From Lysinibacillus mangiferihumi (GTDB lineage Bacteria > Bacillota > Bacilli > Bacillales_A > Planococcaceae), in assembly GCF_003049665.1 (NCBI RefSeq), contig NZ_PYWM01000012.1, positions 62,001 through 126,000 of the forward strand: a stretch of DNA of 64,000 bases, in the 5' to 3' direction. Position 1 is the first letter of the stretch, and the number at the start of each line of letters is the position of its first letter. Made by a program: the position numbers and the translations under genes. Shown piece after piece: positions 54,734 through 64,000 of this stretch. The notes below the pieces were generated by a model. The model was not told the origin of the DNA and did not search any database. It was given only the letters and a program-made list of their open reading frames with translations.

Positions 54734-56302
54734 ATGTTAGAGACAATTTTAGAACCAAAAATGTTATTAACAATTGCCCTAATGGGAACGATTGTCTACA
54801 TTACGTATTTAACGAAAAAAAATACAACAGCATCTGATTTCTTCGTTGGGGGACGGAGCTTTGGATGGTTTACGAACGGTTCAGCTATCGGGGGAGACTA
54901 TTTAAGTGCAGCTACATTTTTAGGGATTGCTGGTTTAACCTTTCAATTAGGATATGATGGAGCCTATTATGCATTTTGCTTCTCGATTGGTTTGACGCTA
55001 TTAGCTATTTTTGTTGCTGGGCCATTAAGAAGGTTTGGTGCATTTACCGTAGCAGACTTTTTAGCCTATCGCTTTCATAGTAGACGAGCTCGTTTAGCCG
55101 CAGTCATTGTAGTTTTAGCAATTTCAGGTTTCTATGCGGCGCCACAGCTACTAGGCGCAGCACAAATATTAAGTATGTTCTTTGGGACTTCTTATGAATT
55201 TGGCATTATTTTTACATGTGTCGTGATGATTTTCTATGTAGGAATCGGTGGTATGAAGGGCACGACGATCAACCAAGCATTAGAGCTGTGGATTCGTCTA
55301 GGTGCATTCATTGTGATGCTTATTGCAGCGATGTATGGTGGCTTGCATTACGATAAAATTTTAGCAGCTATCAATTCCTTTAATGGACCTATTACTGGGA
55401 CATCACCGTATGCCTTGGATGGAAGTGATATAAATTTTGATGGTGCCGCGTGGACGGGGACAGGCTTCTATTTCCCGACGTTTTGGCAAACGATTAGTAT
55501 GACCATTGGTTTAGCATTAGGTACGATAGGGTTACCACATATTTTATTGCGTTTTTATACCAATCCGAGTGCTAAGGCTGCACGTAAATCTGCTTTAATG
55601 GCGATTGGTATTGCGAGTGCATTCTTCTTGTTAGCAGTATTTTTAGGGGTTGTTGGTCGTGCTATTTTCATTTCAGGTACTGCGAGTGAGGAAGTAATGA
55701 GAGATTTAGTGCTTGGTGGCAATAACATGGTTATTCCAACAACCGCGCTTGCATTAGGAGGCGATTGGCTGCTCGGTCTTGTGATTGCAGGGGCATTCGC
55801 AGCTATTTTCTCTAACTTATCAGGATTATTTATTACAAGCTCTGGTGCATTAGCGCATGATTTATATGCTAGCTTTATGAAAAAAGATATTACACAAAAA
55901 CAGCGTGTAGTTGCTGGGAAAGTGGCGATTGTTATTTTAGGTATTCTATATGGCGGACTTGGGTTACTCGTAAAGGATGCTTCCATCGGTCATTTAGTTG
56001 CTTTAGCATTTACGGTTGCCGCAAGTACATTTACACCAATCTTTATATTAGGTATTTGGTGGAGAGGGATGACCGAAAAAGGAGCAATTGCAGGGTTAGT
56101 GATTGGTCTCCTCGTGTCGATGTGGATGATTTTCTTACCAGGGACACTTCCAAGTTTCCTACAATTCAAAATCCCTGGCATTGTAACAGTACCAGTCGGT
56201 TTCCTATCCGTTATTGTCGTGTCATTATTAGATCGTAAAGTACCTGCTGATGTAAACGATTTCATGAAGCGAGTGCACTCGAAGGAATCGGAAACTGCAT
56301 AG
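54734..56302 (+). CDS. sodium:solute symporter (acetate permease ActP-like)
   Basis: This 522-residue protein of the SSS family has about 13 helices. Family features are SDFFVGGRSFGWFTNGSAIGGDYLSAATFLG (about 33-63), PLRRFGAFTVADFLAYRF and GLPHILLRFYTNPSAKAARKS. Combined with the DUF485 partner, uptake of acetate or another short monocarboxylate with Na+ is likely, though the substrate cannot be read directly. The ATG follows AAGGGGGT. The operon is not present between ileS and lspA in B. subtilis and seems inserted here. Confidence 0.87.
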   Translation: MLETILEPKMLLTIALMGTIVYITYLTKKNTTASDFFVGGRSFGWFTNGSAIGGDYLSAATFLGIAGLTFQLGYDGAYYAFCFSIGLTLLAIFVAGPLRRFGAFTVADFLAYRFHSRRARLAAVIVVLAISGFYAAPQLLGAAQILSMFFGTSYEFGIIFTCVVMIFYVGIGGMKGTTINQALELWIRLGAFIVMLIAAMYGGLHYDKILAAINSFNGPITGTSPYALDGSDINFDGAAWTGTGFYFPTFWQTISMTIGLALGTIGLPHILLRFYTNPSAKAARKSALMAIGIASAFFLLAVFLGVVGRAIFISGTASEEVMRDLVLGGNNMVIPTTALALGGDWLLGLVIAGAFAAIFSNLSGLFITSSGALAHDLYASFMKKDITQKQRVVAGKVAIVILGILYGGLGLLVKDASIGHLVALAFTVAASTFTPIFILGIWWRGMTEKGAIAGLVIGLLVSMWMIFLPGTLPSFLQFKIPGIVTVPVGFLSVIVVSLLDRKVPADVNDFMKRVHSKESETA

Positions 56303-56341
56303 ATGATTAACATTGCACGTTAGTTCTTTTGTGAAGAAAGC

Positions 56342-56675
56342 ATAGGAGGCTGGGACAAAAGAGAAAAAGTGTTAGATTGACTGCCATCAATCTAACACTT
56401 TTTTGCTACGCCGTATTGTCCGCTTCAGCGGTGCTTTCCGCGGGCACACACGTAAGCCGCAACCCTCGCTAACGCGCAGGTTTGTTGCGTCTTACGCTGT
56501 GTGCGTTCTGAGCAGGAGTCACCGCCTTCGCTACCAACAACTAGTAACCCTTCTAATTTTTTATTTATTGCAAAAGCATGAATAGCTAAGTTAGCCAAGT
56601 TCTCCATATAGCAAAAATTTATGAACACCTTTCCTCTGTTCCTTAAATTTTTCTAGTTATGTCCCAGCCTCCTAT
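56342..56675. mobile_element. 334-bp non-coding element with perfect 16-bp inverted ends (MITE-like)
   Basis: ATAGGAGGCTGGGACA at the left end is exactly mirrored by TGTCCCAGCCTCCTAT at the right end. Inside are a perfect 16-bp hairpin (56364-56403), also found at 20640-20679, and a GC-richer core (56405-56540). There is no credible ORF or transposase. The structure fits a miniature inverted-repeat element; I see no obvious target-site duplication. Confidence 0.7.
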
Positions 56676-56824
56676 CGTTTTTTTACTTCTATAAAAATTG
56701 TACGAAAAACGTCCAAGCTTGCTATATTAAGAAGGCTAGACTAAACAGTGAGACCGCTGTTGAAAAGCGTCACCATCTTGATGTATTTTTTCAAACCAGA
56801 ATATCATATTAGCAGTCGATACTA

Positions 56825-56955
56825 GTTGATTGGAGTGGAAGGCGCGACACTCCAGCAGGAACAGCACGAGCGGAAAATCCATTTTTGCGGCTTCTGCCGC
56901 AAAAATTAGTTGAAGCCGTGCCTGCGGAAAGGGAGCGCCTGGAACGGAAATCAAC
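56825..56955. mobile_element. 131-bp GTTGATT inverted-end repeat element
   Basis: GTTGATT at the left and AATCAAC at the right, with inner matches GGCGC/GCGCC, flank an interior hairpin TTTTTGCGGC / GCCGCAAAAA (56882-56905, loop TTCT). The composition is more GC-rich than its surroundings. A short derivative lies at 12769-12799. Similar GTTGATTGGAG...ATCAAC repeats are, by recollection, widespread in Bacillaceae intergenic regions. The remaining parts of the 56303-57165 gap contain no recognisable gene. Confidence 0.65.
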
Positions 56956-57165
56956 GGTTTTCTATTTTTGCATGGAAAGCTTCCTCGAATAGAGGGACAA
57001 CTCGTTGTTTATTAGCAAACGGCTTTAGTAGGATAGCGGAAAGCTACGATTTTTACTTTTGGGCCACAGCATGTGTTTCTGTCATATTTTCATGTTATAT
57101 TAGTTATTGCTATATAAGCTCTTATGGTAGAATAGGTAGGATGTTGAGTGAACGGAGGAATAGCT

Positions 57166-57645
57166 GTGTATAAATATTATGGATTGGCCGCTATTGTCAT
57201 TATTCTCGATCAATGGACAAAATGGCTAATTGTGAAAAATATGGAGTTTGGTGAACGTATTGCCGTATGGGATCCTTGGTTTGGTATTTTATCGCATCGT
57301 AATAGAGGTGCAGCCTGGGGGATGCTTGAAGGGCAAATGTGGTTATTTTCTATCGTGACAATAGGTGTTATTATTGCCATCATTTACTTTTATCATAAAG
57401 AGGCAAAGGGTAAGCCTCTTTTTCAAGTGGGCTTAATGCTGTTATTGGGCGGTGCCATTGGTAATTTTATTGACCGTATATTTAGAGGAGAAGTAGTAGA
57501 TTTTGCCGACGTATTAATCCCTATTATCAATTACGATTTCCCGATTTTTAATATTGCGGATGCAGCATTAACAATTGCCGTTGTCGTATTAATGATTGGT
57601 TTAATCGCCGAAGATAAAAAAGAAAAGAAACAGGTGAAACAATGA
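57166..57645 (+). CDS. lspA: lipoprotein signal peptidase (signal peptidase II)
   Basis: This 159-residue membrane aspartic protease has four helices and cleaves signal peptides of diacylglyceryl-modified prolipoproteins (such as CtaC here). The catalytic aspartates are Asp103 ([10 protein letters not shown]) and Asp132 (FNIADAAL), with DQWTKW near the N-terminus. The start is a GTG at 57166 after CGGAGGAA. A possible extended -10 (TGGTAGAAT) is about 40 bp upstream. It overlaps the next gene by four bases (ATGA). Confidence 0.95.
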   Translation: MYKYYGLAAIVIILDQWTKWLIVKNMEFGERIAVWDPWFGILSHRNRGAAWGMLEGQMWLFSIVTIGVIIAIIYFYHKEAKGKPLFQVGLMLLLGGAIGNFIDRIFRGEVVDFADVLIPIINYDFPIFNIADAALTIAVVVLMIGLIAEDKKEKKQVKQ

Positions 57646-58553
57646 CACAAGTATCATATACAATTGAAGAACAGCAACAAGGAGAGCGCATTGATAAAGC
57701 GGTTTCGAGTATACAGAATGAATGGTCTCGTTCACAAATTAGCAATTGGATTACAGAAGGAATTGTTAAAGTAAATGGTGCAGCAGTAAAAGCAAAATAC
57801 AAGGTGAAAGCAGGCGATGTTGTTGAATTCATCGTGCCAGAGGCAGAACCTTTAGACGTAATTGCTGAAAACTTAGACCTTGAAATCGTGTATGAAGACG
57901 CAGATGTACTCGTTGTCAACAAACCAAAAGGAATGGTGGTCCATCCTGCGCCAGGGCATATGACTGGTACACTGGTAAATGGCTTAATGTATCATTGCAA
58001 AGATTTATCGGGCATTAATGGTATCATGCGTCCAGGTATTGTACACCGAATCGATAAAGACACATCAGGTTTGCTCATGGTAGCGAAAAATGATAAAGCA
58101 CATGAATCATTAGTTGAGCAGCTTGTGAATAAAACCGTCACACGTAAATATACAGCACTTGTGCATGGCCATATTGCTCACGATAAAGGGACAATTGATG
58201 CACCAATTGGACGTGATCAAAAGGACCGTCAAAAACAAGCTGTTGTGGATAAAGGGAAACATGCGGTAACGCACTTCCAAGTAGTTGAACGCTTCGGCGA
58301 TTATACATTAGTAGAGTGTCGTCTTGAAACGGGACGTACACACCAAATTCGTGTCCATATGCAGTATATTGGATTCCCACTTGTTGGCGACCCAAAATAT
58401 GGACCAAGAAAGACCATTGATTTTGCTGGACAAGTATTGCACGCAGGAGTTTTAGGATTCAATCATCCTACTACTGGCGAATATAAGGAGTTTGAAGTAC
58501 CACTTCCTGTTGATTATGTACAATTATTAGACGAATTAAGAAATAAGGATTGA
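57642..58553 (+). CDS. ylyB: RluA-family 23S rRNA pseudouridine synthase
   Basis: This 303-residue protein has an N-terminal S4 domain (about 12-70: [19 protein letters not shown]) and a pseudouridine synthase domain with the catalytic Asp138 in [13 protein letters not shown], plus [20 protein letters not shown]. It is similar to RluD, which modifies helix 69 of 23S rRNA, but the exact target is inferred. The ATG overlaps the lspA stop. The lspA-ylyB-pyrR order is conserved with B. subtilis. Confidence 0.93.
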   Translation: MTQVSYTIEEQQQGERIDKAVSSIQNEWSRSQISNWITEGIVKVNGAAVKAKYKVKAGDVVEFIVPEAEPLDVIAENLDLEIVYEDADVLVVNKPKGMVVHPAPGHMTGTLVNGLMYHCKDLSGINGIMRPGIVHRIDKDTSGLLMVAKNDKAHESLVEQLVNKTVTRKYTALVHGHIAHDKGTIDAPIGRDQKDRQKQAVVDKGKHAVTHFQVVERFGDYTLVECRLETGRTHQIRVHMQYIGFPLVGDPKYGPRKTIDFAGQVLHAGVLGFNHPTTGEYKEFEVPLPVDYVQLLDELRNKD

Positions 58554-58578
58554 CGGATAATGAAAGAAGGTCTATACT
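58550..58578 (+). promoter_or_regulatory. SigA promoter of the pyr operon
   Basis: TTGACG (58550-58555), overlapping the rluD-like stop codon, and TATACT (58573-58578) are separated by 17 bp. Confidence 0.75.
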
Positions 58579-58623
58579 AACGAAAGTGAATGAACGACTT
58601 TAACTTAATATTCACCTTTAATG

Positions 58624-58749
58624 GCAGTCCAGAGAGGCTGAGAAGGTACATGTGAACGTGTTGCTAAAATTTGTGCTGCAAATTTTTCCAACATGCTATT
58701 TAAACACGTACTCAACCCTCTCAGGCTATTCGCCTCGAGAGGTTTTTTT
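58624..58749 (+). promoter_or_regulatory. PyrR-dependent attenuator upstream of pyrR
   Basis: The PyrR-binding loop sequence TCCAGAGAGGCTGAGAAGG is at 58628-58646. A terminator (CCTCTC-AGGC with GCCTCGAGAGG and seven Ts) is at 58714-58749. The long sequence between them can form the competing antiterminator. PyrR with UMP bound would favour termination. Confidence 0.9.
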
Positions 58750-58813
58750 ATGCCGTTTCAACGATGCTTCGGCAAGTGGGTAGCATCCGTAACAACCCGA
58801 TGAAAATCGATGA

Positions 58814-59374
<561 letters not shown>

Positions 59375-59394
59375 ATATAAAGTGAGGAAACGTC

Positions 59395-60705
59395 ATGTCA
59401 AAGGCAGTATTAGATATTAATGATAAACCGACCCCAGTCCAATTGGTGACATTAAGTTTCCAACACATGTTTGCCATGTTTGGGTCAACGATTTTAGTAC
59501 CACAACTGGTTGGTCTTAGTCCAGCAATCGCCCTTCTAACAAGTGGGATTGCCACATTGTTCTTCTTATTAATTACGAAGTTTCAAGTACCAGCCTATTT
59601 AGGTTCATCCTTTGCCTTTATCTCACCGATATTAATCGCTGCAGGCGGTTTAGATGACAATGGTTTAAGTGTTAATCCAGGTAATGCCATGATTGGAGCG
59701 ATGGCAGTCGGAATCACCTACGGCATTGTGTCACTTATTATTTGGAAGAGCGGTTATAAATGGATTATGAAAATCCTTCCGCCTATCGTTGTTGGACCAG
59801 TTATTATGGTAATCGGTCTTGGCTTATCAGGAACAGCAGTAAACATGGCAATGATTGTTGATAAACAGTATAACTTACTTCATTTTTCAGCGGCACTTGT
59901 CACATTGTTTACAGCGATTATCTTTACCATCTTCTTTAAGGGGATTTTAAGTACAATGCCAATATTAATCGGTTTAATAGTAGGCTATGTCTACTCGATT
60001 TTTATCGGTATCGTCAATTTCGAACCAATTAAAGAGGCAAAAATGTTTGCAGTACCACATTTTATTATCCCAGGTGTAAATTATGACTTTACGATTACAT
60101 CGACGATTTTACTAGCGATGGTGCCGATTGTGATCGTAACCATCTCAGAGCATATCGGTCACCAACTTGTATTAGGAAAAGTAGTCAATCGAGATTACAT
60201 TAAAGAACCGGGCTTACATCGCTCACTACTAGGTGACGGTCTAGGAACATTGATTAGTGCATTTATTGGTGGTCCACCAAAAACAACATACGGTGAAAAC
60301 ATTGGTGTCCTTGCCATTACACGAGTTTACAGCGTATATGTAATAGCAGGTGCGGCAGTCGTAGCGATTGTGCTGTCATTCTTCGGGAAAGCAATGGCGG
60401 TGATTGCAACGATTCCAACAGCAGTTCTTGGTGGTGTTTCCATTCTACTGTTTGGTATCATCGCTTCAAGCGGTTTACGTATGCTAGTAGACAACCATGT
60501 GGACTTTGGTAACAGCCGCAATTTAGTAATTGCCTCTGTGATTCTCGTAATTGGTATCGGCGGTGCGAAATTTATCGTCACAGAATCATTAAAATTAGAA
60601 GGCATGGCGTTAGCAGCGATTATCGGTGTTGTACTAAATACAATTCTACCAGGTAAAAAAGAAGCTGATATACCAGTACCATACGATCAAAATAATCAAT
60701 CATAG
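59395..60705 (+). CDS. pyrP: uracil permease
   Basis: This is a 436-residue nucleobase:cation symporter-2 (UraA-type) with about 12-14 helices. Signatures are the N-terminal QHMFAMFGSTILVPQLVG, YLGSSFAFISP, the substrate-site Glu in TISEHIGHQLVLGK and GGPPKTTYGENIGV. It imports uracil for salvage. AGTGAGGA precedes the ATG. It is co-transcribed with pyrR and followed by the second attenuator. Confidence 0.95.
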   Translation: MSKAVLDINDKPTPVQLVTLSFQHMFAMFGSTILVPQLVGLSPAIALLTSGIATLFFLLITKFQVPAYLGSSFAFISPILIAAGGLDDNGLSVNPGNAMIGAMAVGITYGIVSLIIWKSGYKWIMKILPPIVVGPVIMVIGLGLSGTAVNMAMIVDKQYNLLHFSAALVTLFTAIIFTIFFKGILSTMPILIGLIVGYVYSIFIGIVNFEPIKEAKMFAVPHFIIPGVNYDFTITSTILLAMVPIVIVTISEHIGHQLVLGKVVNRDYIKEPGLHRSLLGDGLGTLISAFIGGPPKTTYGENIGVLAITRVYSVYVIAGAAVVAIVLSFFGKAMAVIATIPTAVLGGVSILLFGIIASSGLRMLVDNHVDFGNSRNLVIASVILVIGIGGAKFIVTESLKLEGMALAAIIGVVLNTILPGKKEADIPVPYDQNNQS

Positions 60706-60724
60706 TAGTACCTTTTAATGAATT

Positions 60725-60836
60725 GTCCAGAGAGGCAAAAAAAGGGAAGTTGTGGACAAGCAATAAGTAAGCAATAGTCTTACTATAGTTTGTCACGCCT
60801 CCTTATGCCTCGCTGATGACATCAGCGGGGCTTTTA
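60725..60836 (+). promoter_or_regulatory. PyrR-dependent attenuator between pyrP and pyrB
   Basis: The PyrR-binding stem-loop GTCCAGAGAGGCA...GTGGAC begins at 60725 (closing arm GTGGAC at 60752-60757). The terminator pairs GCCTCGCTGATG (60807-60818) with CATCAGCGGGGC (60820-60831) and is followed by a short T-run. It would repress pyrB and the downstream genes when pyrimidines are plentiful. Confidence 0.88.
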
Positions 60837-60911
60837 CATTATTTAGACAAATAAATAATGAAGGACGTCATACATAGACGTTCATGACACACAACCTAAT
60901 GGAGGTACATG

Positions 60912-61790
60912 ATGAAGAACTTATTATCAATGGAACATTTAACAACTGAAGAGATTAACCGCATTTTACATCGTGCGCAGGCGTTTGAAAATGGCGAAAC
61001 ATCATCGTTATCTCGTGCTTATAACGTAGCAAACTTATTTTTTGAACCGAGTACACGTACGAAGACAAGTTTTGAGATGGCAGAGCGCAAAGTAGGCTGT
61101 ACGGTTATCCCGTTTGACGCAAGCTTTTCAAGTGTAACAAAGGGTGAAACATTGTACGATACAGTCAAGACGTTAGAAATGATTGGTATGGATGCGGTCG
61201 TTATCCGCGCCAAAGAAGATGAATATTATAACGAGCTACTAGAAGGCATCAATGTTGCGGTTATAAATGCAGGAGATGGCGCTGGTCAACACCCATCCCA
61301 ATCATTACTTGATCTGTACACGATAAAAAAAGAGTTTGGTTCTTTTGAAGGGTTAAATATTACAATCGCCGGAGATATTTCTCATAGCCGTGTAGCAAAA
61401 TCCAATGCATCCGCGTTACAGCGGTTAGGGGCAAATGTACATTTTCTTTGTCCAGAAGAATGGGCAGGGGATTTTAAAGCACATCATTCTTGGGACGATT
61501 TAATCGAAATAAGTGATGTCATTATGTTACTTCGTGTACAACATGAGCGTCATAAAGTAAATAAAAGCTTCTCAAAAGAAAGCTATCATGAAGAGTATGG
61601 CTTGACAGTAGAACGAGAGAAGAAAATGAAGGACACAGCAATTATTATGCATCCAGCGCCAGTAAACCGCGATGTAGAAATTGCATCAGAGCTAGTAGAA
61701 TGTGAACGGTCTCGCATCTTTGACCAAGTACGCAATGGTGTATACACACGTATGGCAATAATTGAAACAATCTTACAAGGGAGAGAATAA
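60912..61790 (+). CDS. pyrB: aspartate carbamoyltransferase, catalytic subunit
   Basis: This 292-residue enzyme condenses carbamoyl phosphate and aspartate in pyrimidine synthesis. The carbamoyl-phosphate motif [14 protein letters not shown] and the aspartate-domain parts [20 protein letters not shown] and [12 protein letters not shown] are visible. Of two adjacent ATGs I prefer 60912, which is six bases from GGAGG; 60909 is only three away. No regulatory subunit (pyrI) is present, as expected for the Bacillus type. pyrC follows after one base. Confidence 0.96.
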   Translation: MKNLLSMEHLTTEEINRILHRAQAFENGETSSLSRAYNVANLFFEPSTRTKTSFEMAERKVGCTVIPFDASFSSVTKGETLYDTVKTLEMIGMDAVVIRAKEDEYYNELLEGINVAVINAGDGAGQHPSQSLLDLYTIKKEFGSFEGLNITIAGDISHSRVAKSNASALQRLGANVHFLCPEEWAGDFKAHHSWDDLIEISDVIMLLRVQHERHKVNKSFSKESYHEEYGLTVEREKKMKDTAIIMHPAPVNRDVEIASELVECERSRIFDQVRNGVYTRMAIIETILQGRE

Positions 61791-61791
61791 C

Positions 61792-63069
61792 ATGACGAAA
61801 GTACTTCAAAATGTACAAATGTTAAATGAACAAGGTGAATTGCAAACAGTAAATATCGCCATAGTAGATGGCAAAATTACTGCCATTGGACAAGAGGTCA
61901 ATGTAGCTGGTGCAGAAATAATCGAAGGAAATGGTTTAGTTGTTGCACCAGGGTTTGTGGATGTGCATACACATCTACGCGAACCAGGGTTTGAACATAA
62001 AGAAACAATTGCAACAGGTTCAGCATCTGCCGCAAAAGGCGGTTTTACAACAATTTGTGCTATGCCAAATACAAAACCAGTGCCTGACACGGTTGAAAAC
62101 ATGCAATTAATAAATGGGCTGATTCAAGAAAGTGCAGTAATTCGTGTACTACCATACGGCTCATTAACACAAGATATTTCAGGGGAAGTTCGTACAAATA
62201 TTGAAGAATTAAAAGCACATGGTGCAGTAGCGTTTTCCGATGATGGTGTAGGCATTCAGCTTGCATCCACGATGTATGAACAAATGCAGGATGCGGCAAA
62301 GCATGACATGGTCGTTGTCGCACACTGTGAAGATAATTCATTAATTTATGATGGTGTTATGCATGAAGGTAAGCGTAACAAAGAGCTAGGTTTACCAGGC
62401 ATTCCGTCCATTTGTGAATCTGTCCAAATTGCTCGCGATGTTTTGCTTGCAGAAGCGGCAGGAGCACGCTACCATGTGTGCCATGTTTCAACAAAAGAAT
62501 CAGTGCGTGCAGTACGTGATGCAAAAGCAGCAGGCATCCGCGTCACAGCAGAAGTTTGTCCACACCATTTATTACTTGAAGAGATGGATATTCCATCCGA
62601 TGATGCAAACTGGAAAATGAACCCTCCATTACGAGGTGCAGATGATAAGGATTCTCTACACGCAGCACTACTTGACGGCACGATTGACTGCATCGCGACA
62701 GACCATGCACCACATACAATAGAAGAAAAATGCTGTGGCATGGTTGGTGCACCTTTCGGCATCGTAGGCTTTGAAACAGCCTTCCCGCTGTTGTACACAC
62801 AATTTGTTGAAACAGGAAAATGGACTTTAAAGCAATTGGTAGATTGGATGACTGTAAAAGCGGCACAAATTTTTGACTTACCATATGGAACGTTAGAAGT
62901 AGGGGCTTCGGCAGACATGGTTTTAATTGATTTACAGAAAGAACAAACGATTGATGCAGAAGGATTTGTATCAAAAGGTCGCAATACACCATTCAACGGT
63001 TGGGTTGCAAAAGGTTGGCCAGTCGTAACAATTTTTGAAGGTAATATCGTATACCAGGAGGCAGAGTAA
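61792..63069 (+). CDS. pyrC: dihydroorotase
   Basis: This 425-residue zinc amidohydrolase (class I dihydroorotase) cyclises carbamoyl aspartate. The metal-binding H59-T-H61 in [17 protein letters not shown] is followed by [33 protein letters not shown] and the C-terminal [13 protein letters not shown]. The ATG at 61792 has AAGGGAGA upstream, within the end of pyrB. Its stop overlaps the carA start by one base (TAATG). Confidence 0.96.
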   Translation: MTKVLQNVQMLNEQGELQTVNIAIVDGKITAIGQEVNVAGAEIIEGNGLVVAPGFVDVHTHLREPGFEHKETIATGSASAAKGGFTTICAMPNTKPVPDTVENMQLINGLIQESAVIRVLPYGSLTQDISGEVRTNIEELKAHGAVAFSDDGVGIQLASTMYEQMQDAAKHDMVVVAHCEDNSLIYDGVMHEGKRNKELGLPGIPSICESVQIARDVLLAEAAGARYHVCHVSTKESVRAVRDAKAAGIRVTAEVCPHHLLLEEMDIPSDDANWKMNPPLRGADDKDSLHAALLDGTIDCIATDHAPHTIEEKCCGMVGAPFGIVGFETAFPLLYTQFVETGKWTLKQLVDWMTVKAAQIFDLPYGTLEVGASADMVLIDLQKEQTIDAEGFVSKGRNTPFNGWVAKGWPVVTIFEGNIVYQEAE

Positions 63070-64000
63070 TGAAAAAACGTTTACTTATTTTAGAAGATGG
63101 CACAGTATTTACAGGCACAGCGTTCGGTAGTGAGCGAGCTTCACAAGGTGAAGTCGTATTCACTACGGGGATGACAGGATATCAAGAAACGATTTCAGAT
63201 CCTTCATTCTATGGACAAATCGTAACGTTGACATACCCACTTATCGGTAACTACGGTATTAATCGTGATGATTTCGAATCAATCACACCGGCAATTCGTG
63301 GATTTGTAGTCCGCGAGCTAGCGAAAACACCGTCAAATTTCAGATGTGATTTAACAGTTGATGAATACTTAACATCAAAAGATATCCCAGGGATTGAAGG
63401 CATTGATACACGTAAGCTAACACGCATTATTCGTAGCAAAGGTTCTGTTAAGGCTATTTTGACTGCGGCTGACGAAGAAGTAAATGTAGAAGAAATTGTG
63501 GCAAAACTACAAGCGACACCAGCAATTACACATCATGTGCGCGAAGTATCACCGAAGGCTGCCTATCCATCACCAGGTCGTGGCAAACGAGTAGTGTTAA
63601 TTGACTACGGTATGAAACACGGTATTTTACGTGAATTAAACAAGCGTGATTGTGATGTCCTTGTTGTACCATACAACACACCAGCAGCAGAAATTTTAGC
63701 ATGGCATCCAGACGGTATTATGCTGTCAAATGGCCCTGGTAACCCAGAGGACGTGGCAGAAGGTATCGAAACAGTACGTCATTTAATCGGAAAAGTGCCA
63801 ATGTTCGGTATTTGCTTAGGTCACCAAATCTTCTCATTAGCAAGTGGTGCGAAGGCATTTAAATTACCATTCGGTCACCGTGGTGGCAACCATCCAGTCA
63901 AAGATTTACGCACAGGCCGTACAGATTTAACATCTCAAAACCATGGCTATGCAATCGATTTAGAATCATTAAAAGATACAGATTTAGAATTAACACATGT
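63069..64000 (+). CDS. carA: carbamoyl-phosphate synthase small subunit (partial)
   Basis: This is the glutamine amidotransferase subunit (PyrAA) of the pyrimidine carbamoyl-phosphate synthase. It is cut by the window end after 310 codons of a usual length of about 360. The N-terminus KRLLILEDGTVFTGTAFG and the class I glutaminase domain are seen, with nucleophile Cys249 in MFGICLGHQIF and the GGNHPVKD segment. The ATG is coupled to pyrC. The large subunit and the remaining pyr genes presumably follow outside the window. Confidence 0.95.
   Translation, partial: MKKRLLILEDGTVFTGTAFGSERASQGEVVFTTGMTGYQETISDPSFYGQIVTLTYPLIGNYGINRDDFESITPAIRGFVVRELAKTPSNFRCDLTVDEYLTSKDIPGIEGIDTRKLTRIIRSKGSVKAILTAADEEVNVEEIVAKLQATPAITHHVREVSPKAAYPSPGRGKRVVLIDYGMKHGILRELNKRDCDVLVVPYNTPAAEILAWHPDGIMLSNGPGNPEDVAEGIETVRHLIGKVPMFGICLGHQIFSLASGAKAFKLPFGHRGGNHPVKDLRTGRTDLTSQNHGYAIDLESLKDTDLELTH

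Noticed and set aside
56403..56628. Short ORFs on both strands in the 56342-56675 element as transposase remains
   Set aside because: They arise from the GC-richer core, have no start signals and resemble no transposase or other family I know.
56910..57173. 87-codon ORF upstream of lspA
   Set aside because: It starts inside the repeat element, overlaps the lspA start and lacks a ribosome binding site.

Overview
The window is about 64 kb of core chromosome from a low-GC, endospore-forming Bacillota. Gene order follows the Bacillus subtilis ctaB-to-pyrAA stretch: cta, ylb, rpmF, dcw/fts, spoIIG, ylm, divIVA, ileS, lspA, pyr. The local differences (cell-wall genes removed from the dcw cluster, a stand-alone murE, extra single genes, frequent TTG/GTG starts) fit Planococcaceae and best a Lysinibacillus-like species. 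This assignment comes from remembered protein and synteny patterns, not from a database search.

Region 1 (196-8653) holds the caa3 cytochrome oxidase operon ctaB-ctaC-ctaD-ctaE-ctaF, then ctaG with a DUF420 membrane protein, and two minus-strand genes (an AI-2E/YtvI-like permease and a YugN-like protein). Region 2 (8802-26298) is a ylb region: ylbC, ylbF/ricF, ylbG, rsmD, coaD, ylbJ, ylbL, ylbM/tmcAL, ylbN, rpmF, ylbO/gerR, panE. It is interrupted by genes not expected there: a MurE ligase, a PaaI-type thioesterase, a tartrate/D-malate dehydrogenase, a glycerophosphodiesterase, a stalk-domain protein and a crotonase-fold enzyme.

Region 3 (26400-43237) contains bshC and the division and wall cluster mraZ-rsmH-ftsL-pbpB-spoVD-mraY-murD-spoVE-divIB-ylxW-ylxX-sbp-ftsA-ftsZ. 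murE, murG and murB are missing from their usual places. The MurE at 10142 carries the DNPR motif typical of diaminopimelate-adding enzymes and has a SigK-like promoter upstream. In a lineage with lysine in the vegetative wall and diaminopimelate in the spore cortex, it is a good candidate for the cortex-specific ligase. Region 4 (43439-52774) is spoIIGA-sigE-sigG, ylmC, ylmE-sepF-ylmG-ylmH, divIVA and ileS with an Ile T-box leader.

Region 5 (52829-57165) is an accessory insert between ileS and lspA. It has an AraC-type regulator with a degenerate receiver domain, divergent from a DUF485/sodium-solute symporter pair, followed by two non-coding repeat elements with inverted ends. Region 6 (57166-64000) is lspA-rluD and the PyrR-attenuated pyrimidine operon pyrR-pyrP-pyrB-pyrC-carA; carA runs off the window end.

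I found no CRISPR array, prophage, transposase, rRNA or tRNA. The most informative signals are the relocated murE, the three dispersed palindrome/MITE-like repeat families, and several well-formed regulatory sites: the T-box, PyrR sites, phased MraZ boxes, Spo0A boxes and mother-cell or forespore sigma-factor promoters.
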